A stretch of 64,000 bases of DNA from Rhizopus arrhizus (lineage: Eukaryota; Mucoromycota; Mucoromycetes; Mucorales; Rhizopodaceae), in NCBI GenBank assembly GCA_024220505.1, contig JAKZZE010000036.1, forward strand, positions 248,001 to 312,000, read 5' to 3'. Under the pieces are notes generated by a model, which searched no databases, had not been told where the DNA came from, and was given only the letters and a program-made list of their open reading frames with translations. Numbering within the stretch: position 1 is the stretch's first letter; every line of letters starts with the position of its first letter. This document shows positions 13,152 through 25,577 of the stretch, in pieces. The position numbers were made by a program, and so were the translations under genes.

Positions 13152-15551
13152 CTAAGCGGTAGCAGCGCGTGCTTCAGGTTCAACCTCGTTATTTTGAACC
13201 CAAGTCTTGGTACATTTAGCCATTGTACTAGAAGCACGAGAAATGGGATCTGTGCGGTAAAAGTTCTTGATGACTGAGGTCAAAACTTCACCTGTGCTTT
13301 GTACGTTGGTCTTACGTTGAGCAGACAAACCAATTTGACTGATAGATGGAGTTTCAATCACATCGTAACGGGTCAAGGAAGGACTGATCTCAGAGAGACG
13401 AGAGCGAACAGATGGAAGATCGTCGTAAGGAAGTGTGTGACCAGCAACCTCTGATAAGGCACGAATAATCTTCCAGTCTTCGCGAGCTGCAGCTGGAGGG
13501 TTCACACCAGCACGTGTGATTTGTGTACGGCCTTCAGTGTTGACGTAGGTAGCATTCTTTTCAGTGAAGGCAGAACCAGGAAGAATGACATCAGCATATT
13601 GAGCACCAACATCACCGTGGTGACCTTGGTAAACGACAAAGGCATCCCTAGGAATATCAGAAGCATTGACTTCATCAGCATTCAAGAGATAAAGGAAGTT
13701 AACAGGAGCAGAGGTGGCCTCAGAGGAAGTAGGAACAAAGCCGATTTCGTAAGCAGCAGTTCTACTAGCAGCACGCTGTAAGACGTTCACACCGTTCCAT
13801 CCATCTTGGAATAAAGTGCTCTTGAACTTATCAGAGAGCTCAGAAACCTTGGATAGGATGTATTCACTGTCCTTTGCATTTTCTACAACAGCAGAACCAA
13901 CAACAATCATGGGTTTCTTGGCTTCAGCAAGGCGCTTGGCAAAAGGATGGGAACCGTCCAAGATCTTTTCGATATCCTTTGTATTATCACCAATGTGAGC
14001 ATATTCGTAGTTCAAGTCATCAGCTTGACCAATTAAACCGAGGTCTTGACCGTTGTGAAGGAAGGCCTTACGGAAACGTGTGTTCAAAATAGGGGCTTCG
14101 TGACGAGGATTGGTACCGATCAAGAGAACAACATCAGCTTCTTCAGCACCAGCAATAGTAGAGTTTAAGGTGTAGTTGGAACGGAAATCGGCATTGATGG
14201 CCAAGGGCTTGGAGCCGTTAGGGGCATCAATAGATAAGTTTTCAGAGCCAATACGGTTAAAGAGATCTTTGAGAGCGACCATAGATTCAGCGTCGGCAAG
14301 GTGACCAGCAACAGCCTTGGCGGAGTTGCCCTTCACCTTGGCAAGCTCATCACTCACACGCTTCAATGCCTTTTCCCAAGAGGCAGGAACAAAGCGGTTA
14401 CCGTCACGAACCAAAGGAGTTGTGAGACGTTGAACCTTCAAACCATCATAGAAGAAACGAGTCTTGTCAGAAATCCATTCTTCGTTGATCTCATCGTGCA
14501 TTCTGGGTAAAATACGCATGACTTCAACACCACGGGTGTCAAGACGAATGTTGGATCCAATAGCATCTGAGACATCAATTGTTTCGTATTTCTTTAATTC
14601 CCAAGGTCTTGCTCTCATGTTGTAAGGCTTAGAAGTCAAGGCACCGACAGGACAAAGATCAATTACATTACCAGACATTTCAGAGTCGATGGTCTTTTCA
14701 ATATATGTACTGATCTGCATATCATTACCTCTACCACTTGTACCAAGTTCAGTAGCACCAGCAACTTCGTTAGCAAAACGAACACAACGGGTACATTGGA
14801 TACAACGTGTCATTTCGGTGTTGATAAGAGGTCCAAAATCTTTGTCTTCAACAGCACGCTTGCCCACGGGTTCATGGAAACGACCACGATCGGTACCGTA
14901 ACGCATACTTTGATCTTGAAGGTCACATTCACCACCTTGATCACAGACGGGACAATCCAAAGGGTGGTTGTATAACAAAAATTCCATTACACCTTCACGA
15001 GCCTTGTGGACTAATGGACTGTTTGTCTTAACCTTCATACCGGGCATAACAGGGTAAGCACATGAAGCAACTGGCTTGGGCGCACGTTCGACTTCGACAA
15101 GACACATACGACAGTTACCTGCAACTGAAAGACGTTCTATTATGATGAAAAAATAAAATAACAGTAAGTATCATGCATATAATAATTTATCCCGTCTTTT
15201 CCATATCAAAATAAAATTGTAATCGTACCATGGTAACAGAAACGAGGAATCTAGATCGGTATTGAAAAGATTAATTGTTGCAGTTCATTTTTATCAAGTA
15301 TTATTTATCTTACATCAGCACCAGCTTTTTCACAAGCCTGAATTAATGCCGCTCCCTTTTCAATCATTACAGATTTTCCATCAATGAAAACTTCGACTTC
15401 TTCTTTGACATGTGTTGAAGCAGCAAATGCACGAACTAAATTCGAAATTGAATAATTGTGTTTCGACATGTTGACTTTTTTTTTTACCTCCAGTCTTTAA
15501 AATGGCAGGTGTTTTACGTGCTACGCTTGCTTTGTTGATGGCGCGCAACAT
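13152..15551 (-). CDS. NDUFS1: NADH:ubiquinone oxidoreductase 75-kDa subunit (complex I, NDUFS1), mitochondrial
   Basis: Four exons give about 731 residues, close to the usual size. The N-terminus [19 protein letters not shown] is a mitochondrial presequence. The [2Fe-2S] domain has [19 protein letters not shown] and VASCAYPV. The His-ligated [4Fe-4S] region has [18 protein letters not shown]. The next cluster has [10 protein letters not shown] and [11 protein letters not shown]. The rest is the molybdopterin-oxidoreductase-like domain (SWEKALKRV...[17 protein letters not shown]) that is structural in complex I. The protein carries electrons from NADH through the iron-sulphur chain in the matrix arm. 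Exon 3 (15229-15250) is a 22-nt micro-exon encoding IPRFCYH plus one base; without it a cluster-ligand Cys is lost. A TATA-like TATATATAAAA lies at 15601-15611, about 50 nt upstream of the ATG. Confidence 0.96.
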
Positions 15552-15600
15552 TTTCTAAATATGTATTTGTTTTTGTTGTATAAAAAGTTGGAGTGGGGGG

Positions 15601-15611
15601 TTTTATATATA
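15601..15611 (-). promoter_or_regulatory. TATA-like element upstream of NDUFS1
   Basis: On the minus strand the sequence TATATATAAAA lies about 50 nt upstream of the start codon, a plausible core promoter position in a fungus with short leaders. Inferred from sequence and distance only. Confidence 0.4.
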
Positions 15612-16377
15612 GGTAGTGGTCCTAAGAGGATTAAAGGCGAATAATGTTTGCCTGCAAATAAAAAAAATATAGGCCAACTCAAAATTTCATTGCAAGCAAG
15701 TCAGAATAAAATATTTTTTTCTTTCGCAGCAGTTGGGTGGCGGAGAAAAAAAAGGAACAAGGGTGATTTTATGACGCAATCATCAAGCGCACAAGTGACT
15801 TTAAGAATTGATTAAACATTTTTATTTCTTAAAATACAAAAGTGAGCTACATTGCAGAAGATAATAATAATTGACAATCTCAAATAGAAGCAAAAAAATG
15901 ACAATTACACACAAAACAGTTAACTGTTTTACATCGCAAGCTCAATACAGTACGTCATGCCGTTTTTAGATACTAATCTGGAAATGCAACGCTAGCAACA
16001 AAAATATAAATGATTGAATACAGATGAAACTCGTCTCACGTAAAAGTAGTACTGCAGCAATTTTGTATATCAAATACACAATAATGCAAATGAATCCTTT
16101 AGAAGCAGAAAGTGTAATCTATGCCTTTTTGAATAGAATTCTTTTTTTTTTGTTAGTGCTCTGAATTCACCTTTGTTGGTCAAGCTATCTTTTCAACATA
16201 ATAATTTTTTATAATCTAGTGCCACAAATTTCCTTTTTAACAGCAAGGAAATAATACAGTTTGGGTCGGGTTATGCCAATATTCAAATGCAGGAGGCATT
16301 TCTGTAGATTTATGCAACAATAAAGCAATACAGTATGACATGTCATGAAAGATGATAAGATAGTACTTTGCTTATTT
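15612..16377. other. Intergenic between NDUFS1 and the phosphatase gene
   Basis: AT-rich DNA upstream of NDUFS1 and downstream of the phosphatase gene (both on the minus strand). I see no coding frame or RNA gene. Confidence 0.5.
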
Positions 16378-17877
16378 TCACCGTTTATTATTGCTATTTG
16401 CTTTGTTTTGCTTAAGTCTTTCTTTGGCTAATGGATGATCTGCTGGAGTAAGTAGCTCGAAGCTGCAAAGTAATTCTTCATTGACGCTCATGATAGCACC
16501 AAAATTATCAAATTCGCCACAGTAATTTGGTGCTGAAAATACTGTAACAAGCGATCTGTTTCCAAAGAACTCATATCCGTCCTCAACCACCTATGGTTCT
16601 ATATGAGTCTTTCTTTTCACTTCAATCTTATATTATACTTTACCATATGAGCTCGGCAAACCAGATCCAAATCAAATTTTGATAAAAACTCATTAATGAC
16701 CTTTTTACCAAACACATAAGACACGCCTCTTTCATTATCCTCCCAGTCTCCATCAATATCAGCTGGATCTGACCAGAGTAAATCATTCAATAGACCATAA
16801 TCAGGCACATCTGTAGGTCTTTGTATATTACGTATTTCATCCATATTGTGTAACGAAGGGCTTAGGCCACCATGCACACAAAATATCTTGCCAGCAACTA
16901 GTGCAGCAATAGGAAGGGTATTGAAGACGTCAACAAAGGTACGCCACATTTTAGCACTCAAACGACGTTTACATTCATCATAAAATCCATAAACTGAATA
17001 GATGTTTTTCTTTTTGTTAAACACGATATTCTATTCCAAAATAAGCGCTTACCTTTGGTTACATTGGCACATTCATGATTTCCTCTCAATAAAAAGAAAT
17101 TTTCAGGGTATTTGATCTTGTAACAAAATAATAACAAGATTGTTTCTAAGCTTTGTTTTCCTCTATCAACATAGTCACCCAAGAATAAATAATTAGAAGT
17201 AGGAGGGAATCCACCCATTTCGAATAATCGAATCAAGTCTGTATATTGACCATGTGTGTCACCTACTACTTTTACAGGAGGTGAAAGTTCCAGCAAGGAC
17301 TAAAAAAAGAATAAATATTACACACAATCTTTTAATATATATTACTTACAGGTTGACTAAGAAAGATATCCATAGCAGCTCGACAGATAGCAGTAACTTC
17401 TGAGTGCCTTAGACATAATTGTTTAGATACTTTGGACGAATAACCAGCTTCCAAAAGTCGGTTGATATATTCGTCAATGTTAGTTGTTGAAGAATATTCG
17501 CTTGAAATGGAAGTAACTGTCAGCTGATTGATGGACCCCACTGTATATTGATTCATATCATCTTGCTGCTGTTGCTGATGCGTAGGTGGCCAAAAATCAG
17601 AAGTCTCTAGTGCTTTATGTTGATGAAGATTTTCTACTTTTCCATGTAAGGAGTCCTGTTTAGGAATAGGATATTCAGGATTTAGTTGAGATAAAGAATT
17701 AGCTTGATTTTGTTGTTGTTGATAATTATTAGATGTTAATAGAATAGAGTTAACTGAGTGAGCTGTATTGGTAGAGTGTTCGTTTTCGATTTCAGTACGA
17801 GGAGGTAAGGGCATACTTTTGGTCTTTGTTGCCCTTTTATCTTTTTTCAGGTTTTTGGTTGAGACATTGTTTCCCAT
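16378..17877 (-). CDS. PPZ1: Ppz-type serine/threonine protein phosphatase
   Basis: Four exons give roughly 455 residues. The start [14 protein letters not shown] fits an N-myristoylation signal, as known for yeast Ppz1. About 150 residues of Ser/Gln/Asn-rich, disordered sequence follow. The catalytic domain has GDTHGQ and [10 protein letters not shown] (metal ligands), [48 protein letters not shown] and SAPNYCGEF, the PP1/Ppz signature set. Known: Ppz phosphatases act at membranes and affect K+ and Na+ homeostasis, cell wall integrity and translation, and are inhibited by Hal3-type proteins. The long N-terminal extension separates it from PP1 itself. Confidence in Ppz rather than PP1 rests on the extension, the myristoylation motif and the NVTK-VYGF stretch. 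Confidence 0.92.
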
Positions 17878-18012
17878 CCTTTTTGACTCCTAAATATTAT
17901 ATATAAATGAACAATAACAAGAGGAAAGAAGGGAAAAAAAAAAATAAGAAAAAAAAAAAGAAAAACGAGAAAAAGATTAGTTTTATATAACAGAAATATA
18001 GCGGGGTTTAAT

Positions 18013-19554
18013 TTATGATCTATAATGACTTAAAGGCAAATCATCATCCTCTTCGAAATGAATATGTTTTGTTTGTGGTTGAGTACGTCTCTTTGCTGCA
18101 TGTATAAACCTACTCATCTTACTTAGCTTTTTTTGTTGTTGTTGTTGTTGTTTTGGTATAAGAGTCGGATGATGAATATCATTGTTGCTGTTATTGTTCT
18201 GCACTAAAATTGTTTCTTGTATAGACAGGTACCAAAACATTAAATTAGATATAAGCACCTGTTGGCATAGCGGTCTTTTTGGTTCAGCCAGTTTCAAATG
18301 GGACAAACGATAGATAGCACGTTCAACATGAAGGGGTAAGCGATTAGAATTATATAAATTAGGTGTTGTTGTCGTTGTTGATGGCAACTCCAGCCTGCTG
18401 GGTTTCCTTTTTTTATTTGCTGCTGCAGCTGAAACTATAGTATCCTCCGTAGATGAGTCTTTTGGCATGATAATAGTGCTATTATTGGTATTATTAGGTT
18501 TGGATGAACGTGTAAATAGAGTTGCAAAATTGGATAGTGCATTGCTTTGTAAATTATTGTTACTCGTTAATCCTCCTTGTTTGGATTGAAACAGGCCTAC
18601 AAACCACGGCACACTTTTCTCTACTGTCATTGATTTTTCATTTATGATCGGAGGGGGTCTTTTCATACTTGGCCTTTTTACTGTATTTTGGACTTTTTTA
18701 TCTTCTTTTACTTCTTCTTCATTATTGATATGTGACCTAAGTTGCGACTCCGCATCATGCACACGTGAAAGTATTCCTCGTTGAGAACTATCATCAGATT
18801 CAAGACTTGCACTTCCCAAGTCAATCCATTCACTCATATTCACTGGTTGATCATAGAGGCTAACACCTTCTGATTTATTCCAATTATCTGTTGATGTGGC
18901 TGGTCTCCTTTCTGAAGTTGACCGGGTGATCTGATTGCTTCTTTTGCTTCTTCCTCTTGCTGAAAATGCTGATCGACGAAGTAACACTTTATCTGGTTTA
19001 GGTGTAAATATACGTGAATTGTCTGTTGAACTAGAGTTATGATCAAACAATATATCTACATGTTCCCATATCATTTAGTCCTTTATTTTTATTTTTATTT
19101 TTTTTTTACTCCTAATAAAATCTACCTTCATTTGCAGATTCACGCAAATCATCCTTCCTTTTTTGAAAAGTTATACGTGCCAACTCATTCGTATCGTCTT
19201 CTAGTGTATAAGATTGTGCTAAAACAGAATTTCTACGTTGTAAACTAGTTGCTCTTTTTACAGGTAGATTGGCTCCTTGTGCTTCAATGAACTTAGCAAA
19301 TTCTGTTGGTGCAATTTTAGGATGCTTTTCAGCTGGGACCCTAATTGTAAAGATATGAATAAAACAGAAACAGACATGAATTTTTAAAAATACCAAATAA
19401 TGTCATTTGTAAGTTCAATAGGTTTTTCGTCTTCTGCTTGTTCTTCTTTCTCTTCTTTTTCAAGTAAATTTGATAGTAATAGATTGGCATATAAATCATG
19501 ATTTGTGTTTATTTGCTGATTGGTATTATTATTGCTTTTTAAAATATCATTCAT
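18013..19554 (-). CDS. Disordered fungal protein, possibly Zds-like C-terminus
   Basis: Three exons: 19554 to about 19393 (MNDILKSNNNTNQQ), about 19342-19131 (WVPAEKHPKIAPTEFAKFIE), and 19051-18013. The joins at gtattt...ttag and gtagat...gtag keep frame, giving about 470 residues. There are acidic and Ser/Asn-rich stretches and a short poly-Gln (about 18130-18150). Two blocks look conserved: KHPKIAPTEFAKFIEAQG with an RxxSLQRRxSVL motif nearby, and HVERAIYRLSHLKLAEPKRP followed by QQVLISNLMFWYLS. From memory the second resembles the C-terminal region of Zds1/Zds2 proteins, which control PP2A-Cdc55 and mitotic exit. That is recall only. No transmembrane segment or catalytic motif is seen. The protein is divergent from its neighbours in function. 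Confidence 0.6.
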
Positions 19555-19575
19555 TTAGTTTAAAAAGAAAAAACT

Positions 19576-19600
19576 AAAAAAAAAAAAAAAAAAAAAAAAA
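19576..19600 (-). promoter_or_regulatory. Coding-strand T25 tract upstream of the 18.0-19.6 kb gene
   Basis: On the minus strand T25 is followed by AG and then about 20 nt of T-rich sequence before the ATG. The TTTAG could be the acceptor of a 5'-UTR intron, or the tract a poly(dT) promoter element. Confidence 0.4.
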
Positions 19601-21535
19601 GTACAAATTAAAAATTGTGTGTATCTTGTGAATGATTATCCAATGATATGAAAGGGGTTGAACTGTGATAAACCTGCCCTAAAAATGAAATCCGGAAGCT
19701 ATTTATATTTTTATCCGAACTTTTTTTTGGCTTCAAGGTATTTCTTTATAGTTATCAAATGATTAGGCTTGAATCAGGAGCTAATCATGTGCTATAGAAA
19801 TGAATAAGCAGATGATACTAGAAGACCATTTTATAGCAATAAGAATAAAATAATATTTTACTACAGAAAGTATTGGATATTCCTTGCCAAGACCCTTTTC
19901 ATTGCCACTTTTATTAAATTAATAATCTTATATTTCTTGTACCTTATAAATGTTCCACAAGAATCAATGAATGCTTTACAAAATAAGCAAGACATCTCTA
20001 GAAAGGAAGCATAAGTTAGTATCCCGAGAAACTGTCACGATGATCAAGATGTTAACTCGTTGTTAAGTTTGTCGCATTTCTCTGCACCAAAATGCTCATT
20101 TTTGGAGATTTGATTTATTACTTGAAATAGCAAATGTAATGATTGTCAATTGGAAAATGAAAAGAGAAGTAAAGCAAACAATAAATCTATTATCAACAAA
20201 CAAAAACTCCTTTCTAAACAAAGATATTAGGTTGTTTTCCATCAGTATTGCTCAACTGGATTAATTTCAATATAAAATAAAAGAGCTCATATTATATTTT
20301 AATATGAGTTTGGTACCAGTTTATATTTGATTAATTGGCTATTTGTTCAATTCTACGCAAATGCCTTCTAGTTAAGCTACCTGCCTATAGTTTATTATAA
20401 AAATTGATGCAGTAGAACGGTGTAATATCAGTATCTGTTTCTTGACTTTTGCTCTTGCATGTTTGTTCTTATCTTTGACTTATTATGTTCTTTTTTCAAA
20501 CAAAAGCTGAAAGTTTTTCATTAAAATTACTATAAGATATGTGTATATATGTTTTTACTATTCATATTAAGGTTGTCATCACATTGGTTCCTTCCTTCCT
20601 CTGCCTCTTGTGCCTTTCGAATTGGATATTGATTCATAATCAAAAACTTACAAGTACAATCTATACTAACTTTCTATTCTCATACCATCACTAAGCCTAT
20701 CTTTATTCTAATAGTGCACTTATTGTTTTAAGCGCAAGTAAAGATTGGATTCTTTTAAACTTTGAATTAAGTAATTATTTTCACGTAAATCATGTAAATC
20801 GACTCTCAAGTAACAATTCATTCAAGATTTGTAGATTTTTTTACTGTATAAACCAAATAAAGTTCTGCAATATTATGAAGTCGCTGTTTATGTCGCATCA
20901 AGACGACAAAGTTCTAATTGTTACAAGAATTTAAAAAAAAAAAAAGAACCTCATGCCGAAATCGTCAATAATAACATACATATTTCTACATCTGCAGAGC
21001 TAGCATATAACTTTTCCACCGGCAATATCTTTATAAAGGATTCTCTTTATAATGTGTATTGTTGCTCTAGTATTGATTAAAGCATAGATGTATGCAATCA
21101 TTTCTGGTTTTGCATCTTGAATCATGCGAAGATCTAAACATCATTCAATTACACATTTAATACCTTAATTTAAGCAATAAATGAAAACAGAAAAACATAA
21201 TATTATTGCTAATTTATAGTAAGTAAAATGACTAGTAATGATTCTATTTTTCAAAATCAACTAAATCTCAAAAAGAGCATCGCCATATTTTACAAAACGC
21301 TTACTAATCTATTTTAAATGATGACGTGATTCCCTTCGATTTGACTGCTATTGGCATTTTATTTTTTGTTGAAATTATCCAATAGCATTAGATTAATTGT
21401 GTTTTTAAGCCTATATTTAAATTTAAAATGTCGCTAAAATTTATCCAATAAAATTTAGTAAAAAGCGATCAAATAGCTATACTTTTATTTGTGATAAAAA
21501 CTTACATTTACCTGTAATGCAAAAAATAATTCGAA
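19601..21535. other. Intergenic, no gene seen
   Basis: About 1.9 kb of AT-rich sequence between the last housekeeping gene and the first LINE. No frame with recognisable content, no tRNA. It carries the original insertion target of the LINE at its right end. Confidence 0.5.
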
Positions 21536-21550
21536 TATTTCCTATTTATT
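21536..21550. repeat. Target-site duplication, left copy (15 bp)
   Basis: The sequence tatttcctatttatt here is identical to 27049-27063. It abuts the T run that is the minus-strand A tail of the LINE. A perfect copy at both ends is the mark of target-primed reverse transcription. Confidence 0.93.
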
Positions 21551-21699
21551 TTTTTTTTTAAATGGTTTTATTAACTGCGCCGTGTAAATTAGTGGGTTGC
21601 ACTAACTCAGAGGCGGTTGCAGATAAATGTTAATAAAAGGAAAAAATTAAACTGAACAAGTTACATAAAATTAAAAATTATAAAAAAAAGATAGGAAAA

Positions 21700-24600
21700 T
21701 TAATCGAAATCGTCTTCTTGTGCAAGATAAGTCGCAACTTCCTTGCGAATCAGTGCCAGGGCTGCATTTGGTATAAAGTCCTGTTGACGAAAGATGCATT
21801 GCCAGTGTAGCTTCCATATAGCACTCAAAGAGATAATGAGCACTATGTCACCATCGAGCTTAGGGTTCAAGCAATAAGATACCTCTGAAAAATCTAGGGA
21901 ATAAAGGGCATGTCGAATTTTGGCGATGTCAAGCGTTGGCCACAGGAATTCTCGGATGACTTCTTGCCAGGCAAGGTACTTGAGAGGACAGGAGAAAAAG
22001 AAGTGATCGATGGAGTCAATCGATACAACGCAGATGGAACAGTAAGGTGAGATACCTGGTCTAGAGAGTAGGTGATATAAGCAGTCCTTATGAGGAATCT
22101 TGTGGTGTATCAGACGATAAATAACGTTTCTTTGGATGCAGGTGAGAGATAGCGACCAAAAGGCTAACCAATTGGCACAGGAAATTGTAGGATGGGTAGC
22201 TCTGCGATTGTATGCTGCCATACAAGTTTTCCGGAATATCTTTGTATTAACGTGTTGAAAAGATTTACCAGAAGGAAGATGAAATTTGAGACAGTCAATG
22301 AAGCTGGTAAACAAGCCAGGTGAAGTGTTACCAAGTGATGGAGAAATATCAGAATTGGTGCTAGAATAACAATGTTTACCAAAGAAGTAAGAAATTTGAA
22401 GGCTACCAGAAGCTATGGCTCGAATTAGCTTGTTCACACCTCGCCTATAACGCTGGTCGATATTGTCTATGGTTCGGCGTTGTATTATATCCAATTCGCT
22501 GTTGTACATAAAAACATCGCTAACTGACATGTCTTTACAGATCCTGGGGAACCGAAAGGAACCAGTGGAGCTGACGAGTACTGCTTGTATAGGAAGGAGT
22601 AGGCAAGCTTGGGGATTACGACTCATTCCCCCAAAATCCCGTTCAATCAAATCTAAGGATTTTACTAACATGTTACAAGTGTAAAAGAGCTTGGGCTTAT
22701 AGGTAACCCGCCCTTCCTTGAGCAATAATGGTATCTCGTGGTATGGAGTACGAAAAGAGTTCTTCAAATGTATCCGTAAGCACAGAGAAACTGTCGAAGG
22801 ACGATTACCTTGGTGGAGAACCAAGTTTATCCATTTAAAGTAGAGAGCTGCCTGTTGAATTTTAGGGTCCAGAATGCCCAAACCGCCTTGTTGTTTAGGT
22901 GAGCTGAAGATATTCCAAGAGAGCTTAGGGAATATATTTGTATTGACAAATCGGGAGATCACTGTTCGAATGCGAGAGATATCTTCATCGGGGATTGGGG
23001 AAACTCGTAACAGATACCAACATTTGGCCAAAATGAGTGAATTTGCAACCGTTGCTCTACCGAGGACTGACAGGGACCGAGTCGAGTGTAAGGAAGTGAG
23101 ATCTTTTAGTTCTTGAATAAATCTAGTCATGTAGGATTTGCGTTGAAGCAGCGATTGCCAAAGCGGAAAGCCAAGGTATGTCACCGGCTCAGTCTGGGAG
23201 GGGAGATGAATTGACGGTATGCCCATCTCTTGCAAAGGGTTTGACCAGTAGGAGGAGTGATCTCTACCTGACATAGAAAGTGTTTGAACTTTGTTATAGT
23301 TGATTTTGGCGTTGGAAGCTTGACTGTAAATATGCAGGAGTTGGTTCAACCGATTGAGGTCGCGGAGATCGCGCACGAATACAATCGTATCGTCCGCATA
23401 ACATAAGAACTTTATGTTTACCGATGTATGAGGTTCTTGAGCTATTCGTAATTCCTGAAGAGTCTCCAATGTATAGCCAGAGAATTGAGAATCCTGTGTA
23501 AACGACCGCAAGAACGGTTCCAAAGCGATGTTATACAAAATTGGTGACAGAGGGTCACCTTGCTTTAACCCCCTTTTCTTTGGAATATCCCCAGAAAGGA
23601 AGCCATTGAGATTAACCTTGATTGTATTATTAGCCATCAAGGAAACCGTGGACTGTATAACTTGGGGAGGGAAGCGAAGTGCTGTCAGAACCTCCCGAAG
23701 ATAATCCAAATTTACACGGTCGTAGGCCTTTTCCTGGTCGAGGAGTAAGGCTAGGGACTTGTCTTGAGGATTGTTGCAATCAGCCGCATGCTCCATGAGA
23801 ATTTGAGTGATCAATCCGTTTTCAGCAATATAACGACCAGGAATAAATCCAAGTTGGAGTGGATTTATAATACCAGAACAAACTCGCATGAACCTTTGGT
23901 TAATGATCCGGGTAAATATTTTGGTGTCAACGTTAACCAAGGAAATGGGACGGTAGTTTCGAAGTTGGGATAGGTCACCTTTCTTAGGGAGCAAGGTCAT
24001 AATTGAGGTGTTCCATGATGAAGGGAAAAGGCTGTTTTCTAGTGCCTCATTATATACCTTAATAATTAAGGGGTGTAATAGAGGACACTCCATAACCAGA
24101 TTAAGGATTTCATATGGTAGCCCGTCGCTGCCAGGGCTGCTCTTTTTGGGTGAGCGGCGACTATGTTGAATGATATCTTCGACGATTATCGGTGCTGTAA
24201 TATTGCTTTGTTGGTTCTCACTTAGCTTAATAGAATCCGGGATGTTGGACAAGAGTCGCTGCAGCGCTGAATGTTCTATAGGGTCGGGGGAATACAATGT
24301 ACTGTAGAAAGTTTCAACCGCTTCATGTTTGCTATCTTGGTCATAGCATATATCACTAGTGGTTGGATGCTGTAGAACTGGTATGTATCGCTGGGTTTCC
24401 CTAGTTTTGATCATCCTCTTAAGAAAGCCAGGGGACTTTTCATTGTTTTCACGCCAAAATTTTCCAGCTCTCAGGCATTCAATCTCTGCAATAGCATCCT
24501 GCAGGCAGCCAATCTGTTGTTCAATTTGTGGTAGAACGGCAGAGAGAACATTGTAGTTCTTGTACTGTCGAAGAATACGGTTGCGCTTGCTTTGTAATTT

Positions 24601-25572
24601 TTTCAGTTGTTTTGTCCTCCAATTGTTTTTCTCGATTTGGTACCCTCGAATGAAGAATTTAATCCTGTCTTTCAGCCAGTCCCACTGTTCCTGAGGGGAG
24701 AGATGGTTTGACGACGACAGCTGGACATGTAATTTTTCCAAATGATCATTAAAGGTTTCTTGAAAGCGTTTCGATCGAGCCAAGTAGGGGTTAGCTTTCC
24801 AAGCACCTGGGCCATTATCGAAAAGTTGGAAGGAAATGGTAACAGAGAGCATGGAGTGGTCGGTCCAATCACTGTTAAGGAAGCCTTGTGATTTTTCTTT
24901 CACCTGATGAGTTAAGGATTTATGGCAGTATATGTAATCTAGCCGAGATGAGTGGGTACCACGTCGAAATGTTACTAGAGCATCATCGTAAAAACAGTCT
25001 TCATACCACTGGTGAAGTAAGGGTAGCCAACTGTTAGATATAGTCCCTGGAAGGGAGGAGGATGGGGAGGTGTAGTTGTAATTAAAGTCCCCCATTAAAA
25101 GTAGATTGTGATGTTCCGAGTAAAGAAGATCGTGGATGAAAGGAATAGTTGTCAATTGAGCAAAGTAAGAAGAGCGCTCTTGACGATCCGCTGGAGCATA
25201 TAAATTAAAAATATGAAGGATGGCATGTGATTGATTATCCGTAGAGTCGTGTGTAGTTGAATGTATGGAGGGTACGATCGAGGCAAAGATAAATCTGCCA
25301 TCAATACCTGTGTATATATCATGTATGTCAAACTTTTTGTTTAAGGAAAGAATGCCACAATGTTTAGACCAAGAGGCAGAATGGGTTTGAAATTTCTTGT
25401 TAAGTGAGTCTTGAGTAGTAATGTCTGATGCGTGTGTTTCTTGGAGTACTAAAATATCCATATCACAATTTCTTAGAAAGCGTATAAATTTTTTTTGTTT
25501 TTCTTGATTATTAATTTTTGTTAGGCCACGACAGTTTAGTGTGGCAATTTTAATGTTATGCTGATATAACAT
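21700..25572 (-). CDS. LINE ORF2: AP-endonuclease / reverse transcriptase, intact
   Basis: 1290 residues. The endonuclease (about 1-245) has IATLNCRGL, LQETHAS, LLMGDFNY, RLDYIYCHKS and SDWTDHSML. The reverse transcriptase (about 430-780) has SSPGSDGLPYEIL, NYRPISLVNVDTKIFTRI, QLGFIPGRYI, LLLDQEKAYDRVN, GLKQGDPLSPILYNIALEP and the catalytic FLCYADDTIVF. The C-terminus has a zinc knuckle CSICVVSIDSIDHFFFSC. The protein nicks the target and primes reverse transcription of its own RNA. The start MLYQHNIKIATL lies five bases after the ORF1 stop. No premature stop is seen. Together with the perfect target-site duplication this is the best candidate in the window for a mobile LINE. Confidence 0.96.
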   Translation of the reverse strand: MLYQHNIKIATLNCRGLTKINNQEKQKKFIRFLRNCDMDILVLQETHASDITTQDSLNKKFQTHSASWSKHCGILSLNKKFDIHDIYTGIDGRFIFASIVPSIHSTTHDSTDNQSHAILHIFNLYAPADRQERSSYFAQLTTIPFIHDLLYSEHHNLLLMGDFNYNYTSPSSSLPGTISNSWLPLLHQWYEDCFYDDALVTFRRGTHSSRLDYIYCHKSLTHQVKEKSQGFLNSDWTDHSMLSVTISFQLFDNGPGAWKANPYLARSKRFQETFNDHLEKLHVQLSSSNHLSPQEQWDWLKDRIKFFIRGYQIEKNNWRTKQLKKLQSKRNRILRQYKNYNVLSAVLPQIEQQIGCLQDAIAEIECLRAGKFWRENNEKSPGFLKRMIKTRETQRYIPVLQHPTTSDICYDQDSKHEAVETFYSTLYSPDPIEHSALQRLLSNIPDSIKLSENQQSNITAPIIVEDIIQHSRRSPKKSSPGSDGLPYEILNLVMECPLLHPLIIKVYNEALENSLFPSSWNTSIMTLLPKKGDLSQLRNYRPISLVNVDTKIFTRIINQRFMRVCSGIINPLQLGFIPGRYIAENGLITQILMEHAADCNNPQDKSLALLLDQEKAYDRVNLDYLREVLTALRFPPQVIQSTVSLMANNTIKVNLNGFLSGDIPKKRGLKQGDPLSPILYNIALEPFLRSFTQDSQFSGYTLETLQELRIAQEPHTSVNIKFLCYADDTIVFVRDLRDLNRLNQLLHIYSQASNAKINYNKVQTLSMSGRDHSSYWSNPLQEMGIPSIHLPSQTEPVTYLGFPLWQSLLQRKSYMTRFIQELKDLTSLHSTRSLSVLGRATVANSLILAKCWYLLRVSPIPDEDISRIRTVISRFVNTNIFPKLSWNIFSSPKQQGGLGILDPKIQQAALYFKWINLVLHQGNRPSTVSLCLRIHLKNSFRTPYHEIPLLLKEGRVTYKPKLFYTCNMLVKSLDLIERDFGGMSRNPQACLLLPIQAVLVSSTGSFRFPRICKDMSVSDVFMYNSELDIIQRRTIDNIDQRYRRGVNKLIRAIASGSLQISYFFGKHCYSSTNSDISPSLGNTSPGLFTSFIDCLKFHLPSGKSFQHVNTKIFRKTCMAAYNRRATHPTISCANWLAFWSLSLTCIQRNVIYRLIHHKIPHKDCLYHLLSRPGISPYCSICVVSIDSIDHFFFSCPLKYLAWQEVIREFLWPTLDIAKIRHALYSLDFSEVSYCLNPKLDGDIVLIISLSAIWKLHWQCIFRQQDFIPNAALALIRKEVATYLAQEDDFD

Positions 25573-25577
25573 TAAAA

